Assembly: GCF_018141105.1 (NCBI RefSeq)
Contig: NZ_CP054839.1
Location: 2,728,001-2,792,000 of the forward strand
Source: Saccharopolyspora erythraea
Lineage (GTDB): Bacteria > Actinomycetota > Actinomycetes > Mycobacteriales > Pseudonocardiaceae
Reading direction: 5' to 3'
Length of the DNA stretch: 64,000 nucleotides
The position numbers were made by a program, and so were the translations under genes. Numbering within the stretch: position 1 is the first letter of the stretch; every line of letters begins with the position of its first letter. This document shows, piece by piece, positions 8,391 through 18,312 of this stretch. The notes beneath the pieces were generated by a model. The model saw nothing but the letters and a program-made list of their open reading frames with translations. It was not told the origin of the DNA and did no database searches.

Positions 8391-8990
8391 GTGCGGGTAC
8401 TCGGAGTCGACCCGGGCCTGACCCGCTGCGGCATCGGCGTGGTCGACGGCGGGCGCGGCCGCTCCGTCACCTGCGTCGCGGTCGGCGTGGCGCGGACCCC
8501 GGCCGACCAGGAGCTGTCCGCCCGGCTGCTGGGCGTGGCCGAGGCCGTCGACGAGTGGCTGGACACCCACCGGCCCGAGGTCGTCGCGATCGAGCGGGTC
8601 TTCAGCCAGCACAACGTCCGCACCGTGATGGGCACCGCGCAGGTTTCCGGCATCGTGGCGCTTGCCGCCGCGCGCCGCGGCCTGCAGGTGGCCTTCCACA
8701 CCCCGAGCGAGGTCAAGGCCGCGATCAGCGGTTCCGGCCGCGCCGACAAGCGCCAGGTGACGACCATGGTCACCAAGATCCTCGGGCTGGCCGAGGCCCC
8801 GAAGCCCGCCGACGCCGCCGACGCGCTGGCGCTGGCCGTCTGCCACCTCTGGCGGGCACCGATGGCGGGCCGGCTCGCCGAGGCCGAGGCGAAGGCCGCG
8901 GCGCTGGCCCGCAACCACAAGGCGCGTCTGAAGGACGCGCGGCAGGCCGCCGCCACGCGGGCGGCGCGGACAGGAGGAGTCCAGCGATGA
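8391..8990 (+). CDS. ruvC: Crossover junction endodeoxyribonuclease RuvC
   Basis: This encodes 199 residues. RuvC cuts Holliday junctions during recombination with RuvAB. The catalytic acids are visible: Asp7 in VRVLGVDPG, Glu68 in VVAIERVF, and Asp141/Asp144 in [28 protein letters not shown] is the conserved DNA-binding segment. The C-terminal ~30 residues form a basic Ala/Arg-rich tail longer than in E. coli. The GTG start has GAGGAG nearby (8380-8385). The stop overlaps the ruvA start (ATGA), the first junction of the ruvCAB operon. Confidence 0.97.
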   Translation: MRVLGVDPGLTRCGIGVVDGGRGRSVTCVAVGVARTPADQELSARLLGVAEAVDEWLDTHRPEVVAIERVFSQHNVRTVMGTAQVSGIVALAAARRGLQVAFHTPSEVKAAISGSGRADKRQVTTMVTKILGLAEAPKPADAADALALAVCHLWRAPMAGRLAEAEAKAAALARNHKARLKDARQAAATRAARTGGVQR

Positions 8991-9589
8991 TCGCCTCGGT
9001 GCGGGGCCCGGTGCTGTCGGTCGGGCTCGACCACGCCGTGATCGAGGTCGGCGGCGTCGGCATGGCCGTGCACGCCACGCCGGCCACCCTGGCCGGTCTG
9101 CGGCGCGGGGAGGAGGCGCGGCTGTGGACGTCGCTGATCGTGCGCGAGGACTCCCTGACGCTGTACGGCTTCGCCGACGCCGAGGCGCGCGACCTGTTCG
9201 GACTGCTCCAGACCGCGTCCGGCGTCGGCCCGCGGCTTGCGCTGGCGACGCTGGCGGTGCTCAGCCCCGACCAGCTCTGCCACGCGCTCTCCGACGGCAA
9301 CATCACCACGCTCACCCAGGTCCCGGGCGTGGGCAAGAAGAGCGCCGAGCGGCTGATCCTGGAGCTGCGCGACAAGGTCGGTACGGTGGCCGGGACCGCG
9401 GGCGCCGGTGCGCAGGCACCCGACCGGGGGCGGGTGCGCTCGGAGGTCTCCGAGGCGCTGGTCGGCCTGGGCTTCTCGGCGAAGCAGGCCGAGCAGAGCG
9501 TCGAGGCGGTGCTCGCCACCGACGGCGAGGTCGCCGACACCTCGGCTGTGCTGCGCAAGGCGCTGGCGGCGCTCGGCCCGAAGAAGTGA
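8987..9589 (+). CDS. ruvA: Holliday junction branch migration protein RuvA
   Basis: This encodes 200 residues, normal for RuvA. Domain I begins [13 protein letters not shown] with [15 protein letters not shown]; domain II holds the two helix-hairpin-helix motifs ([15 protein letters not shown] and [22 protein letters not shown]); after a flexible Gly/Ala linker, domain III ([22 protein letters not shown]) contacts RuvB. RuvA tetramers hold the four-way junction for RuvB. AGGAGGAG precedes the ATG, which overlaps the ruvC stop. Confidence 0.97.
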   Translation: MIASVRGPVLSVGLDHAVIEVGGVGMAVHATPATLAGLRRGEEARLWTSLIVREDSLTLYGFADAEARDLFGLLQTASGVGPRLALATLAVLSPDQLCHALSDGNITTLTQVPGVGKKSAERLILELRDKVGTVAGTAGAGAQAPDRGRVRSEVSEALVGLGFSAKQAEQSVEAVLATDGEVADTSAVLRKALAALGPKK

Positions 9590-9605
9590 CGGTGTGGGTG
9601 GCGTG

Positions 9606-10685
9606 ATGCACGAGGATGCCCAGGTGGATCCGGGACCGACCGGCGACGAGGTGTCGCTGGCTCCGCAGCAGGAGAACGCCGAGCAGGACGTCGAGACCAC
9701 TTTGCGGCCGCGCAGGCTCAGCGAGTTCGTCGGCCAGGCCAGGGTCCGCGAGCAGCTCGAACTGGTCCTGCACGGCGCGCTGAACCGCGGCGACCAGCCC
9801 GACCACGTGCTGTTCTCCGGCCCGCCCGGGCTCGGCAAGACCAGCCTCGCGATGATCATCGCCGCCGAGCTCGGCGCGTCGATCCGGGTCACCTCCGGTC
9901 CCGCGCTGGAGCGCCCCGGCGACCTGGCGGCGATGCTGTCCAACCTCGCCGAGGGCGACGTGCTGTTCATCGACGAGATCCACCGCATCGCGCGGCCCGC
10001 CGAGGAGATGCTCTACCTGGCGATGGAGGACTACCGCGTCGACATCGTCGTCGGCAAGGGGCCGGGAGCGACCAGCATCCCGCTGGAGATCGCGCCGTTC
10101 ACCCTGGTCGGCGCCACGACGCGGTCGGGCGCGCTGACCGGGCCGTTGCGCGACCGCTTCGGCTTCACCGCGCACATGGAGTTCTACGAACCGGCCGAGC
10201 TGGAGCTGGTGGTGCGCAGGTCGGCGGGCATCCTCGGAGTGGACCTCCGCGACGACGGCGCGGTCGAGATCGCCCGTCGCTCGCGCGGCACACCCCGCAT
10301 CGCCAACCGGCTGCTGCGGCGGGTGCGCGACTTCGCGGAGGTCCGTGCCGACGGCGCGGTCACCATCGAGGTCGCCCGCGCCGCGCTGGAGGTCTACGAC
10401 GTCGACGAGCACGGTCTCGACCGGCTCGACCGCGCCGTGCTCGGCGCGCTGGTGCGCTCGTTCAACGGCGGGCCTGTCGGTGTCTCGACGCTGGCGGTCG
10501 CGGTCGGCGAGGAGCCGACCACCGTCGAGGAGGTCTGCGAGCCGTACCTGGTGCGGGCGGGGATGCTCGCCAGAACGCCGAGGGGCCGGGTGGCGACGGT
10601 CGCGGCCTGGCAACATCTCGGCCTCGTTCCGCCCCAGCACGCGCCCGGCGAGGCGACGCGGAGCCTGTTCGCCGACGAGGTGTGA
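9606..10685 (+). CDS. ruvB: Holliday junction branch migration ATPase RuvB
   Basis: This encodes 359 residues. RuvB is the hexameric AAA+ motor of branch migration. Walker A is [12 protein letters not shown], Walker B is [10 protein letters not shown], sensor 1 is [21 protein letters not shown] (including the arginine finger region), and the C-terminal winged helix runs from [19 protein letters not shown] to RTPRGRVAT. The ATG at 9606 follows ruvA by 16 bp. The frame is open further upstream inside ruvA, but that is a shadow. Confidence 0.97.
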   Translation: MHEDAQVDPGPTGDEVSLAPQQENAEQDVETTLRPRRLSEFVGQARVREQLELVLHGALNRGDQPDHVLFSGPPGLGKTSLAMIIAAELGASIRVTSGPALERPGDLAAMLSNLAEGDVLFIDEIHRIARPAEEMLYLAMEDYRVDIVVGKGPGATSIPLEIAPFTLVGATTRSGALTGPLRDRFGFTAHMEFYEPAELELVVRRSAGILGVDLRDDGAVEIARRSRGTPRIANRLLRRVRDFAEVRADGAVTIEVARAALEVYDVDEHGLDRLDRAVLGALVRSFNGGPVGVSTLAVAVGEEPTTVEEVCEPYLVRAGMLARTPRGRVATVAAWQHLGLVPPQHAPGEATRSLFADEV

Positions 10686-11092
10686 GCCACCCCGTTCCGT
10701 GCGCCGGCGTGCGCCGCGCGTGGCGACCGGATGCGGCGCAGCGTTCGCGAAGCGAGGAACGAGCGCTAGCGGATCGACTCCGGGCAGGCGTGTGACCAGC
10801 GACGATGTTGTGATCGGCTGGGCGGGTCCGGGAGGCGGAGCCACGTGACACCGTGCGCAAGCCGACCGCGTCGGCGGCTTCGGAGTCACTACCGCGCGTG
10901 AACGCCGTTGAGCTGGTTGTGATCACGTCGCGTCGCCGGGAGGCGGCACCCGCTTCCCGCGGGCGAGTGGGCGTCGGGTAGTAGTGTCCCCGCTACCTCC
11001 GGTGGAACTGGCACACTGGGGGGCGTACATCCGAACAATTCGGGCGCGCCCTACACGCCGGTCACCGGCTCGCGCCCCCCGAACGGAGCAAG
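10686..11092. other. Intergenic region between ruvB and yajC; likely promoter region
   Basis: About 400 bp without a gene. TTGTGATC occurs at 10808 and 10917. TAGTGT at 10982-10987 fits a TANNNT -10, but no matching -35 is obvious. The yajC-secD-secF-apt-rel group probably starts from here. Confidence 0.4.
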
Positions 11093-11494
11093 ATGGATCT
11101 CTCATCCCTGATCTTCCCGCTGTTGATCGCCCTGCTCGCGGTGCCGCTGTTCCTGCAGGCGCGCAAGCAGAAGCGAGCCATGCAGGACCAGCAGAAACTG
11201 CAGAACTCGCTCGCCGCAGGGGACCGGGTCATGACCACGTCGGGTCTGTTCGGCACCGTGGTCAGCACCAGCGACGACGCCATCGAGCTGGAGATCGCCT
11301 CCGGCATCACCACGACCTGGGTCCGCGCCGCCGTGCGCGAGAAGGTGGAGACCGGGTCCGAGGCGGCCACCGAGACCGCGACCTCGACCGACGACGAGCC
11401 CGCGGAGTCCGCTGAGAAGGACACCGAGGAGTCGGCCACCGAGTCCAAGGCCCAGGTCGCCGAGCCGATCGAGCAGCAGCAGAAGACGAACTGA
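11093..11494 (+). CDS. yajC: Preprotein translocase subunit YajC
   Basis: This encodes 133 residues. One N-terminal membrane helix (SLIFPLLIALLAVPLFLQARKQKR) is followed by the conserved YajC domain: LQNSLAAGDRVMTTSGLFGTVV and WVRAAVREKV. The last ~45 residues are an acidic Glu/Ser/Thr/Ala-rich tail, common in actinobacterial YajC. YajC associates with SecDF at the Sec translocon. GGAGC precedes the ATG. secD and secF follow after a 415-bp gap that contains a strong hairpin. Confidence 0.95.
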   Translation: MDLSSLIFPLLIALLAVPLFLQARKQKRAMQDQQKLQNSLAAGDRVMTTSGLFGTVVSTSDDAIELEIASGITTTWVRAAVREKVETGSEAATETATSTDDEPAESAEKDTEESATESKAQVAEPIEQQQKTN

Positions 11495-11909
11495 CCGTCG
11501 CGCCGCGCGCGCGAGTCGGCGAGCGCGGGCACCCGGTCGCACCTCGGCCGGGCCGCTCGTCCCGAAGCAGGCCGCCGTTCCTCGGGTCACGCCCGGTGTC
11601 CGGTGGTCGACGCGCCGTTGATGACCCGGCGCAGTGCTGCCGCCGCGTGGCCTGTCAGACTTGACATGGGTTGTTGTGGATCATCCACCGCCGGTGACGG
11701 CGGTGGATGATCGCTGATCCCGCCCGGGCCGGACACCCGATGCTCGGCACGCGCGGTGCGACGCGTCCGCACGCGCCGCCCGACACGCGCCTGCCGAGCC
11801 GCGAGTGTCCGGTGCGCCACCGCTGGTCACCCTCGGTGCGCTCCCGGCCGGGCTCGACTCCGCTCCAGCTCGACCTCGACACCGACCGTGGACAGGAGAC
11901 CGACGCACC
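11495..11909. other. Leader/intergenic region between yajC and secD with a 14-bp perfect hairpin
   Basis: This 415-bp gap is unusually long for the yajC-secD junction. It holds the hairpin at 11677-11710 and no convincing gene. The frame of secD is open to 11805 without a better start. TTGACA occurs at 11659-11664 but has no matching -10 at normal spacing. Confidence 0.5.
11677..11710. terminator. Perfect 14-bp inverted repeat, 6-base loop (terminator or regulatory hairpin)
   Basis: GATCATCCACCGCC (11677-11690) pairs perfectly with GGCGGTGGATGATC (11697-11710) around the loop GGTGAC. No T-tract follows. It may terminate yajC transcripts or act in the long leader of secD. Confidence 0.6.
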
Positions 11910-13505
11910 GTGGCACCTCCGGCCGGGCAGATCCGCCCAGGGCGTTACCTCGCGATCTTCACGCTGATCGTCGCCGCTCTGTATTCGCTGGTGTTCCTCA
12001 CCGGCGACCACAAGCCCTTCCCGAAACTGGGCATCGACCTGCAGGGCGGCACCCGCGTCACGCTCACGGCGCGCACGCCCGACGGCCGCCCGCCGACCAA
12101 CGAGTCGCTCGACCAGGCGCGCCAGATCATCGAGACCCGCGTCAACGGCATGGGCATCAGCGGCTCCGAGGTGACCCGCGACGGCTCCAACCTCGTCATC
12201 ACGGTCCCCGGCGCGGGCGGTGAGGACGCCAAGCAGCTCGGGCAGACCGCGGAGCTGAACTTCCGCAAGGTCGTGCCCGGCATGATGGTCCCGGCCAACC
12301 AGCCCGCGCCCCAGAACCCGGCACCGCCGCAGGGTCCGGCGGGCAACTCCCCGCAGAGCGCGCTGAACCAGCAGCCCGCGCCCGCGGACCCGATCGAAGA
12401 GGCCAAGAAGACCCGCCAGAGCACCGACCCGAACGTGCAAATGGCGGCGCTGCAGGCGCTGGACTGCAACGCCGAGGACCCGCTGCGCGGCAACGACGAC
12501 CCGAAGCTGCCGCTGGTCGCCTGCGACCGCGAGGGCAAGCAGAAGTACGTCCTGGAGCCGGTGTTCCTGGAGGGCAAGGAGATCGACCAGGCCCAGGCGT
12601 CGCCGCCGAACCCGACGCAGGGCAACCCCGGCTGGTCGGTCGACCTCAACTTCAAGAGCTCCGGCGCAAAGGTGTGGGCGGACTTCACCTCCGCCAACGT
12701 CGGCCAGAACGCCGCGTTCGTCCTCGACACCGAGGTCGTGTCGGCGCCGACGATCCAGCAGGCGCTGCTCGGCGGCAACGCCAACATCACCGGCCAGTTC
12801 AACCAGCAGAGCGCCACCGACCTGGCCAACATCCTCAAGTACGGGTCGCTGCCGCTGGCCTTCGACCAGTCCGAGGCCGAGACGGTCTCGGCGACCCTCG
12901 GCGTCGCCTCGCTGGAGGCGGGCCTGCTCGCAGGCGGCCTCGGCCTGCTGCTGGTAGCGGTCTACTGCCTGGCCTACTACCGGCTGCTGGGCCTGCTGAC
13001 GATCCTGTCGCTGGTGCTCTCCGGCGCGATCGTCTACGCGGTGCTGGTGCTGCTGGGCCGCTGGGTCGGCTTCACCCTCGACCTGGCGGGCGTGGCCGGT
13101 CTGATCATCGCCATCGGCATCACAGCCGACTCGTTCATCGTGTTCTTCGAACGGCTCAAGGACGAGATCCGCGAGGGCCGCACCTTCCGCTCGGCGGTCC
13201 CGAGGGCCTGGGAGCGGGCCAGGCGGACCATCCTCTCCGCCGACGCCGTCAGCTTCCTGGCCGCCGCCGTGCTCTACGTGCTGGCCGTCGGCCAGGTGAA
13301 GGGCTTCGCCTTCACCCTGGGCATGTCGACCGTGCTCGACCTGGTCGTGGTGTTCCTGGTGACCCACCCGCTGGTGGCGCTGGCGTCGAAGAACAAGTTC
13401 CTGTCCAAGCCGGCGTTCTCCGGTCTCGGTGCGGTGCAGCGCATGGGCGCCCAGCACCGCGCCGACCGCAGGCGCGCAGCGCAGACCACCGCCGAGGAGG
13501 CGTGA
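11910..13505 (+). CDS. secD: Protein translocase subunit SecD
   Basis: This encodes 531 residues. SecD with SecF uses the proton gradient to pull exported proteins through SecYEG. After the first membrane helix comes the SecD motif [13 protein letters not shown], then a periplasmic P1-like domain with a Pro/Gln-rich insert (residues ~130-160), then five further helices beginning at [19 protein letters not shown] and including the conserved [30 protein letters not shown]-type motif (here GVAGLII...). GTG 11910 is chosen: AGGAGA lies 10 bases upstream and the protein begins [13 protein letters not shown] before the helix. It is joined to secF by 2 bp. Confidence 0.95.
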   Translation: MAPPAGQIRPGRYLAIFTLIVAALYSLVFLTGDHKPFPKLGIDLQGGTRVTLTARTPDGRPPTNESLDQARQIIETRVNGMGISGSEVTRDGSNLVITVPGAGGEDAKQLGQTAELNFRKVVPGMMVPANQPAPQNPAPPQGPAGNSPQSALNQQPAPADPIEEAKKTRQSTDPNVQMAALQALDCNAEDPLRGNDDPKLPLVACDREGKQKYVLEPVFLEGKEIDQAQASPPNPTQGNPGWSVDLNFKSSGAKVWADFTSANVGQNAAFVLDTEVVSAPTIQQALLGGNANITGQFNQQSATDLANILKYGSLPLAFDQSEAETVSATLGVASLEAGLLAGGLGLLLVAVYCLAYYRLLGLLTILSLVLSGAIVYAVLVLLGRWVGFTLDLAGVAGLIIAIGITADSFIVFFERLKDEIREGRTFRSAVPRAWERARRTILSADAVSFLAAAVLYVLAVGQVKGFAFTLGMSTVLDLVVVFLVTHPLVALASKNKFLSKPAFSGLGAVQRMGAQHRADRRRAAQTTAEEA

Positions 13506-13507
13506 CC

Positions 13508-14728
13508 GTGACGACTCCGGGCCACGACACCGCCAGCGCCGAGCGCGGCGGCGTCTTGCACCGCCTCTACACCGGTACCGGTGCCTTCGACATCGTCGGC
13601 AAGCGCGTGCGCTGGTACGTCTCGCTGGGCCTGCTGGTCCTGGTGTGCGTCGCCACGATGGCGATCAAGGGCTTCAACCTCGGCATCGACTTCGAGGGCG
13701 GCACCAAGATCCAGATGCCCGCGGCGGGCGCGAACGGGCCGATCAGCGCCGAGCAGGTCGAGACCTCGTTCCGGGAGGCTGCCGGCCGCCCCGCCGAGAC
13801 CGTCCAGCTGGTCGGCACCGGTGACAGCCAGAGCATCCAGATCCGCACCGAGGCGCTGAGCGTCGACGAGGTCGGCAAGGTCAAGCAGACCCTGTTCAAC
13901 GACCTGCAGCCGGTCGACGGGCAGGGCAGGCCCAGCCAGCAGGCGATCAGCGACAGCGCGGTCAGCGGCACGTGGGGCGGTGAGATCACCAAGCAGGCGC
14001 TGATCGCCCTGGCGGTGTTCATCGTGCTGGTGACGGTCTTCCTGACGTTCTACTTCGAGCGGTGGATGGCGGTGGCCGCGCTGATCGCGCTGGTGCACGA
14101 CGTGGTCGTGACCGCGGGCATCTACTCGATCATCGGCTTCGAGGTCACCCCGGCGACGGTGATCGGCCTGCTGACCATCCTCGGCTTCTCGCTCTACGAC
14201 ACGGTCGTGGTCTTCGACAAGGTCAAGGAGAACACCCGCGGCCTGCTCGGACTGACCCGCCGGACCTACGGCGAGGCGGCCAACCTCGCGGTCAACCAGA
14301 CCCTGATGCGCTCGATCAACACCTCGATCATCGCGCTGCTGCCGGTGCTGGGCCTGCTCGTGGTGGGCGCCGGCATCCTGGGCGTCGGCGTGCTGCGCGA
14401 CCTGGCGCTGGTGCAGATGGTCGGCATGATCGCCGGTGTGGTGTCGTCGATCCTGCTGGCCACGCCGGTGCTGGTCGACTTCAAGATGCTCGACCCGAAG
14501 TACAAGGCGCAGGCGGCCAAGGTGCGCCAGCGCCGGGCGCGGGCGGCGGGCAAGGCCGCCGGCGGCGACGTCGCCGAGTCCGCCGAGGACGACGAGCAAC
14601 GAGCCGAGCTGCGCCGCGAGCGGGAGATGGCCTCCGCGGCCAGCGGCCCGGCCCGCACCGGCAAGGGGCCGGAGTCGCGCCGCAAGCCCGCGGGCAAGGC
14701 GAGCAGGTCGAGGAAGCGGCGATCATGA
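13508..14728 (+). CDS. secF: Protein translocase subunit SecF
   Basis: This encodes 406 residues. The first helix is followed by GFNLGIDFEGGTKIQM, the SecF counterpart of the SecD motif; later helices include ALIALVHDVVVTAGIYSIIGFEVTPATV and GFSLYDTVVVFDKVKEN, the conserved SecF signatures. The C-terminal ~70 residues are a charged Arg/Ala/Lys tail in the cytoplasm. GTG 13508 is preferred over GTG 13502 because GAGGAGG (13494-13500) is 7 bases before it. The stop overlaps the apt start (ATGA). Confidence 0.95.
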   Translation: MTTPGHDTASAERGGVLHRLYTGTGAFDIVGKRVRWYVSLGLLVLVCVATMAIKGFNLGIDFEGGTKIQMPAAGANGPISAEQVETSFREAAGRPAETVQLVGTGDSQSIQIRTEALSVDEVGKVKQTLFNDLQPVDGQGRPSQQAISDSAVSGTWGGEITKQALIALAVFIVLVTVFLTFYFERWMAVAALIALVHDVVVTAGIYSIIGFEVTPATVIGLLTILGFSLYDTVVVFDKVKENTRGLLGLTRRTYGEAANLAVNQTLMRSINTSIIALLPVLGLLVVGAGILGVGVLRDLALVQMVGMIAGVVSSILLATPVLVDFKMLDPKYKAQAAKVRQRRARAAGKAAGGDVAESAEDDEQRAELRREREMASAASGPARTGKGPESRRKPAGKASRSRKRRS

Positions 14729-15273
14729 GCGGTTCGGTGCGGGTGCTCGACGAACTCGACGCCGAGCTGCGGGCGGCGTCGGGCCTGGTCCGGGAGGTCC
14801 CGGACTTCCCGGAGCCGGGCGTGCTGTTCCGCGACATCAGCCCGGTGCTGGCCGACGGCCGCGCCCTGGCGGCCGTCGTGGCGGCGCTCGGCCGCGGCCA
14901 CGACTTCGACGTCGTGGCCGGGGTGGAGGCGCGCGGCTTCCTGCTCGGCGCCGCGGTCGCGCAGGCCCACGGCACCGGCGTGATCGGTCTGCGCAAGCCT
15001 GGCAAGCTCCCCGAGGTCGCCCACCGGGTGGACTACCAGCTGGAGTACGGCTCGGCGTCGCTGGAGCTGCCCGCCGACACGCTGCGCACCGGTCAGCGGG
15101 TGCTCGTCGTCGACGACGTGCTGGCCACCGGAGGAACCCTGGACGCGGCGTGCCAGCTGGTCCGCTCGGCGGGCTCCGAGGTCGCGGCCGCGGCCGTGGT
15201 GCTGGAGCTGACCGCGCTCGGTGGCCGGGACAAGGTCCGGGATGTGGCGTTGCACGCCCTGTTGACCGTCTGA
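14725..15273 (+). CDS. apt: Adenine phosphoribosyltransferase
   Basis: This encodes 182 residues. Apt salvages adenine to AMP using PRPP. VPDFPEPGVLFRDISPVLAD is the Apt N-terminal signature; the PRPP-binding loop is VLVVDDVLATGGTLDAA; VAGVEARGFLLGAAVA is the conserved dimer/active-site strand. It overlaps secF by 4 bp and lies 174 bp before rel; secDF-apt-rel order is typical of actinobacteria and many other bacteria. Confidence 0.96.
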   Translation: MSGSVRVLDELDAELRAASGLVREVPDFPEPGVLFRDISPVLADGRALAAVVAALGRGHDFDVVAGVEARGFLLGAAVAQAHGTGVIGLRKPGKLPEVAHRVDYQLEYGSASLELPADTLRTGQRVLVVDDVLATGGTLDAACQLVRSAGSEVAAAAVVLELTALGGRDKVRDVALHALLTV

Positions 15274-15447
15274 CCTCACGCCCGGTGATCGGTCAGGCAG
15301 AAGCGCCGGCTGCGGTTCACAGCAGAGAGTGACCGCCTGCCGTCCGGGGGGCACGCCGGGGAAGGGGTGTCGCCCGAACGGCGTTATTCTCAATGTCCGG
15401 GTCAAAAGCCACGGATCCGGGACAAGTGCCAACCCCGGGAGCGTGCG

Positions 15448-17763
15448 GTGAGCCACGACGTCGAGTCCCCTGCTCCGGCGACCGAACCGGTCGTCCAGCC
15501 GCGCACCGCGTCGGCGACGCGGCGCGTGCGCGCGCGGCTGGCCAGGCGGATCACGGCGCAACGTGCCACCCAGGTCAAGCAGGTCCTCGAGCCGCTGGCC
15601 GCGGTGCACCGGGAGCTGCACCCGCAGGCCGACCTGGCGTTGCTGCAGCGGGCCTACGACGTCGCCGAGGACAAGCACCGCGACCAGCGCCGCAAGTCGG
15701 GTGACCCCTACATCACCCACCCGCTCGCGGTGTCCACGATCCTGGCCGAGCTCGGGATGGACACCACCACGCTGGTGGCGGCGCTGCTGCACGACACCGT
15801 CGAGGACACCGACTACTCGCTGGACCGGCTCAGCGGCGACTTCGGCGAGGAGGTCTCGCACCTGGTCGACGGCGTGACCAAGCTGGACAAGGTCAAGCTC
15901 GGTGCCGCCGCGGAGGCCGAGACCATCCGCAAGATGATCATCGCGATGGCCCGCGACCCGCGGGTGCTGGTGATCAAGCTCGCCGACCGGTTGCACAACA
16001 TGCGCACCATGCGCTTCCTGCCGCCGGAGAAGCAGGCCCGCAAGGCGCGCGAGACGCTCGAGGTGCTGGCCCCGCTGGCGCACCGGCTGGGGATGGCCAC
16101 GGTCAAGTGGGAGCTGGAGGACCTCGCCTTCGCGATCCTGCAGCCCAAGAAGTACGACGAGATCGTCCGGCTGGTGGCCAACCGGGCGCCCTCGCGCGAC
16201 ACCTACCTGCGGACCGTCATCGACGAGCTCTCCGGCCAGCTCGACACCGCGCGGCTGGCCGCCAGGGTCGAGGGCAGGCCCAAGCACTACTACTCGATCC
16301 ACCAGAAGATGATCGTGCGGGGCCGCGACTTCGACGACATCCACGACCTGGTGGGCGTGCGGATCCTGGTCGACGAGGTCCGCGACTGCTACGCGGCGAT
16401 GGGTGTCGTGCACGCCCTCTGGCAGCCGATGCCCGGCCGGTTCAAGGACTACATCGCCCAGCCCCGCTTCGGGGTGTACCAGTCGCTGCACACCACGGTG
16501 ATCGGCCCGGAGGGCAAGCCGCTGGAGGTGCAGATCCGCACCCACGAGATGCACCGCACCGCCGAGTACGGCATCGCGGCGCACTGGCGGTACAAGGAGA
16601 CCAAGGGCCGCAACGGCGGTCACGGGCACGCCGCCGTCGAGGTCGACGAGATGGCCTGGATGCGCCAGCTGCTGGACTGGCAGCGGGAGGCCGCCGACCC
16701 GGGCGAGTTCCTGGAGTCGCTGCGCTACGACCTGGCGACCAGGGAGATCTTCGTCTTCACGCCCAAGGGCGACGTGATCACGCTGCCGTCGGGTTCGACG
16801 CCGGTGGACTTCGCCTACACCGTGCACACCGAGGTCGGGCACCGCTGCATCGGCGCGCGGGTCAACGGCAGGCTGGTGGCGCTGGAGCGCAAGCTGGAGA
16901 ACGGCGAGGTCGTCGAGATCTTCACGTCCAAGGCCGAGGGCGCGGGCCCGAGCCGGGACTGGCTGTCGTTCGTGGCCTCGCCGCGGGCCAAGGCCAAGAT
17001 CAAGCAGTGGTTCGCCAAGGAGCGCCGCGAGGAGGCGATCGAGTCCGGCAAGGAGGCCATCGCCAAGGAGCTGCGCAGGCTCGGCCTGCCGATCCAGCGG
17101 CTGGTGTCGGCCGAGAGCATCGGCGCGGTCGCGCGGGAGCTGCACTACGTCGACGTCACCGCGCTCTACGCGGCGGTGGGGGAGAAGCAGATCTCGGCGG
17201 GCCACCTGGTGAGCAGGCTGGTCGCCTCGGTCGGCGGGGTCGACCAGGCCGCCGACGAGATCGCCGAGCGCTCCACGCCCTCGACCATTCAGGGCCGCCG
17301 CACGACCGGCGACTCCGGTGTGGTGGTCAAGGACGCCGGTGACGTGTGGGCGAAGCTGGCGCGCTGCTGCACCCCGGTGCCCGGCGACGACATCCTCGGC
17401 TTCGTCACCAGGGGCGGCGGGGTCAGCGTCCACCGCACCGACTGCACCAACGCCGACGAGCTGCGCAAGTCCCCGGAGCGGCTGGTCGAGGTCTACTGGG
17501 CGCCGTCGGCGTCGTCGGTGTTCCTGGTCGCGATCCAGGTCGAGGCGCTGGACAGGCACCGGCTGCTCTCCGACGTCACCAAGGTGCTGGCCGACGAGCG
17601 GGTGAACATCCTGTCGGCGTCGGTGACGACCTCCAAGGACCGGGTCGCGGTGAGCCGCTTCTCCTTCGAGATGGGCGATCCCAAGCACCTCGGCCACGTG
17701 CTCAAGGCGGTCCGCAACATCGAGGGCGTCTACGACGTCTACCGCGTGACCTCGGCGTCCTGA
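15448..17763 (+). CDS. relA: Bifunctional (p)ppGpp synthetase/hydrolase Rel
   Basis: This encodes 771 residues, the full Rel/Spo length. Order: HD hydrolase domain ([19 protein letters not shown] at His115-Asp116, [11 protein letters not shown]), RelA/SpoT synthetase domain ([43 protein letters not shown]), TGS domain ([24 protein letters not shown]), Cys-rich zinc-finger region ([19 protein letters not shown]) and C-terminal ACT domain. Intact HD and RFKDY motifs indicate both hydrolysis and synthesis. GTG 15448 follows GGGAG at proper spacing; upstream in-frame GTG 15367 is unlikely. It sets the stringent response. Confidence 0.96.
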   Translation: MSHDVESPAPATEPVVQPRTASATRRVRARLARRITAQRATQVKQVLEPLAAVHRELHPQADLALLQRAYDVAEDKHRDQRRKSGDPYITHPLAVSTILAELGMDTTTLVAALLHDTVEDTDYSLDRLSGDFGEEVSHLVDGVTKLDKVKLGAAAEAETIRKMIIAMARDPRVLVIKLADRLHNMRTMRFLPPEKQARKARETLEVLAPLAHRLGMATVKWELEDLAFAILQPKKYDEIVRLVANRAPSRDTYLRTVIDELSGQLDTARLAARVEGRPKHYYSIHQKMIVRGRDFDDIHDLVGVRILVDEVRDCYAAMGVVHALWQPMPGRFKDYIAQPRFGVYQSLHTTVIGPEGKPLEVQIRTHEMHRTAEYGIAAHWRYKETKGRNGGHGHAAVEVDEMAWMRQLLDWQREAADPGEFLESLRYDLATREIFVFTPKGDVITLPSGSTPVDFAYTVHTEVGHRCIGARVNGRLVALERKLENGEVVEIFTSKAEGAGPSRDWLSFVASPRAKAKIKQWFAKERREEAIESGKEAIAKELRRLGLPIQRLVSAESIGAVARELHYVDVTALYAAVGEKQISAGHLVSRLVASVGGVDQAADEIAERSTPSTIQGRRTTGDSGVVVKDAGDVWAKLARCCTPVPGDDILGFVTRGGGVSVHRTDCTNADELRKSPERLVEVYWAPSASSVFLVAIQVEALDRHRLLSDVTKVLADERVNILSASVTTSKDRVAVSRFSFEMGDPKHLGHVLKAVRNIEGVYDVYRVTSAS

Positions 17764-17767
17764 CCGG

Positions 17768-18169
17768 TCAGCTGATGTTGACCATCCAGGTCACGCCGAA
17801 CTGGTCCTCGCACGCCCCGAACTCGTCGCCCCACATCTGCCTCTCCAGGGGCACCGACACCGTGCCGCTGGAGGAGAGCTGGTCCCAGTAGCCGCGCAGC
17901 TCCTGCGCGTCGTCGCCGCTGAGGCTGACCGACATGTTGTTGCCCGCGCGGTGCTCGGACCCGGGCGGCGCGTCGGCGGCCATGAGCGTGAAGCCGCTGC
18001 GGGTCTCGAGCTGGCCGTGCATGATCTTGTCGGCGACCCCGGCGTCCTCCATGCCGAAGTCGCCGTAGGTGTTCATGTTGAGGTTCCCGCCGAACACCTG
18101 GTGGTAGAACTCCAGGGCCTGCCGTGCGTTGCCGGGGAAGCTGATGTAGGGGTTCAGTCGAGAGGTCAC
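17768..18169 (-). CDS. VOC/PhnB-like protein (3-demethylubiquinone-9 3-methyltransferase-type glyoxalase fold)
   Basis: This encodes 133 residues. LNPYISFPGNARQALEFYHQVFGGNL is the PhnB-family opening, followed by HGQLETRSGFTLMAAD, MSVSLSGDDAQELRGYWDQL and the closing MWGDEFGACEDQFGVTWMVNI. These PhnB-like proteins have the VOC fold; reactions are mostly unknown. GTG 18169 has GAGGAG 6 bases upstream; upstream in-frame codons are unlikely. Its stop lies 4 bp from the rel stop on the other strand, so the two genes converge. Confidence 0.88.
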   Translation of the reverse strand: MTSRLNPYISFPGNARQALEFYHQVFGGNLNMNTYGDFGMEDAGVADKIMHGQLETRSGFTLMAADAPPGSEHRAGNNMSVSLSGDDAQELRGYWDQLSSSGTVSVPLERQMWGDEFGACEDQFGVTWMVNIS

Positions 18170-18263
18170 CGGTCGCTCCTCGGAGTCGGGCGCGCAACGA
18201 GGCCAGTGTGGCACCGGGGCCCGGCACCGGCCCGGCGGAAGGTGAGGACCCGCGACACGAAGA

Positions 18264-18297
18264 AGCGGGGCCGGCGGACGTCGCCGCCGACCCCGCT
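18264..18297 (-). terminator. Intrinsic terminator after the cyclophilin gene
   Basis: AGCGGGG (18264-18270) pairs with CCCCGCT (18291-18297) and the inner CGGCGG with CCGCCG. On the minus strand the stem is followed by TTCTTCG, a weak T-rich tail. It lies 16 bp past the stop of the minus-strand peptidylprolyl isomerase gene. Confidence 0.75.
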
Positions 18298-18312
18298 CAG
18301 CGCGGAGGAGTG

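Noticed and set aside
11659-11664. Perfect TTGACA as a -35 for secD
   Set aside because: At 16-19 bp spacing there is only hairpin sequence and nothing like a -10.
14266-17697. 1143-codon minus-strand open frame antisense to rel and apt
   Set aside because: It is a high-GC shadow: composition is His/Arg/Gly/Val-rich, there is no recognisable domain, and the plus strand carries complete Apt and Rel.
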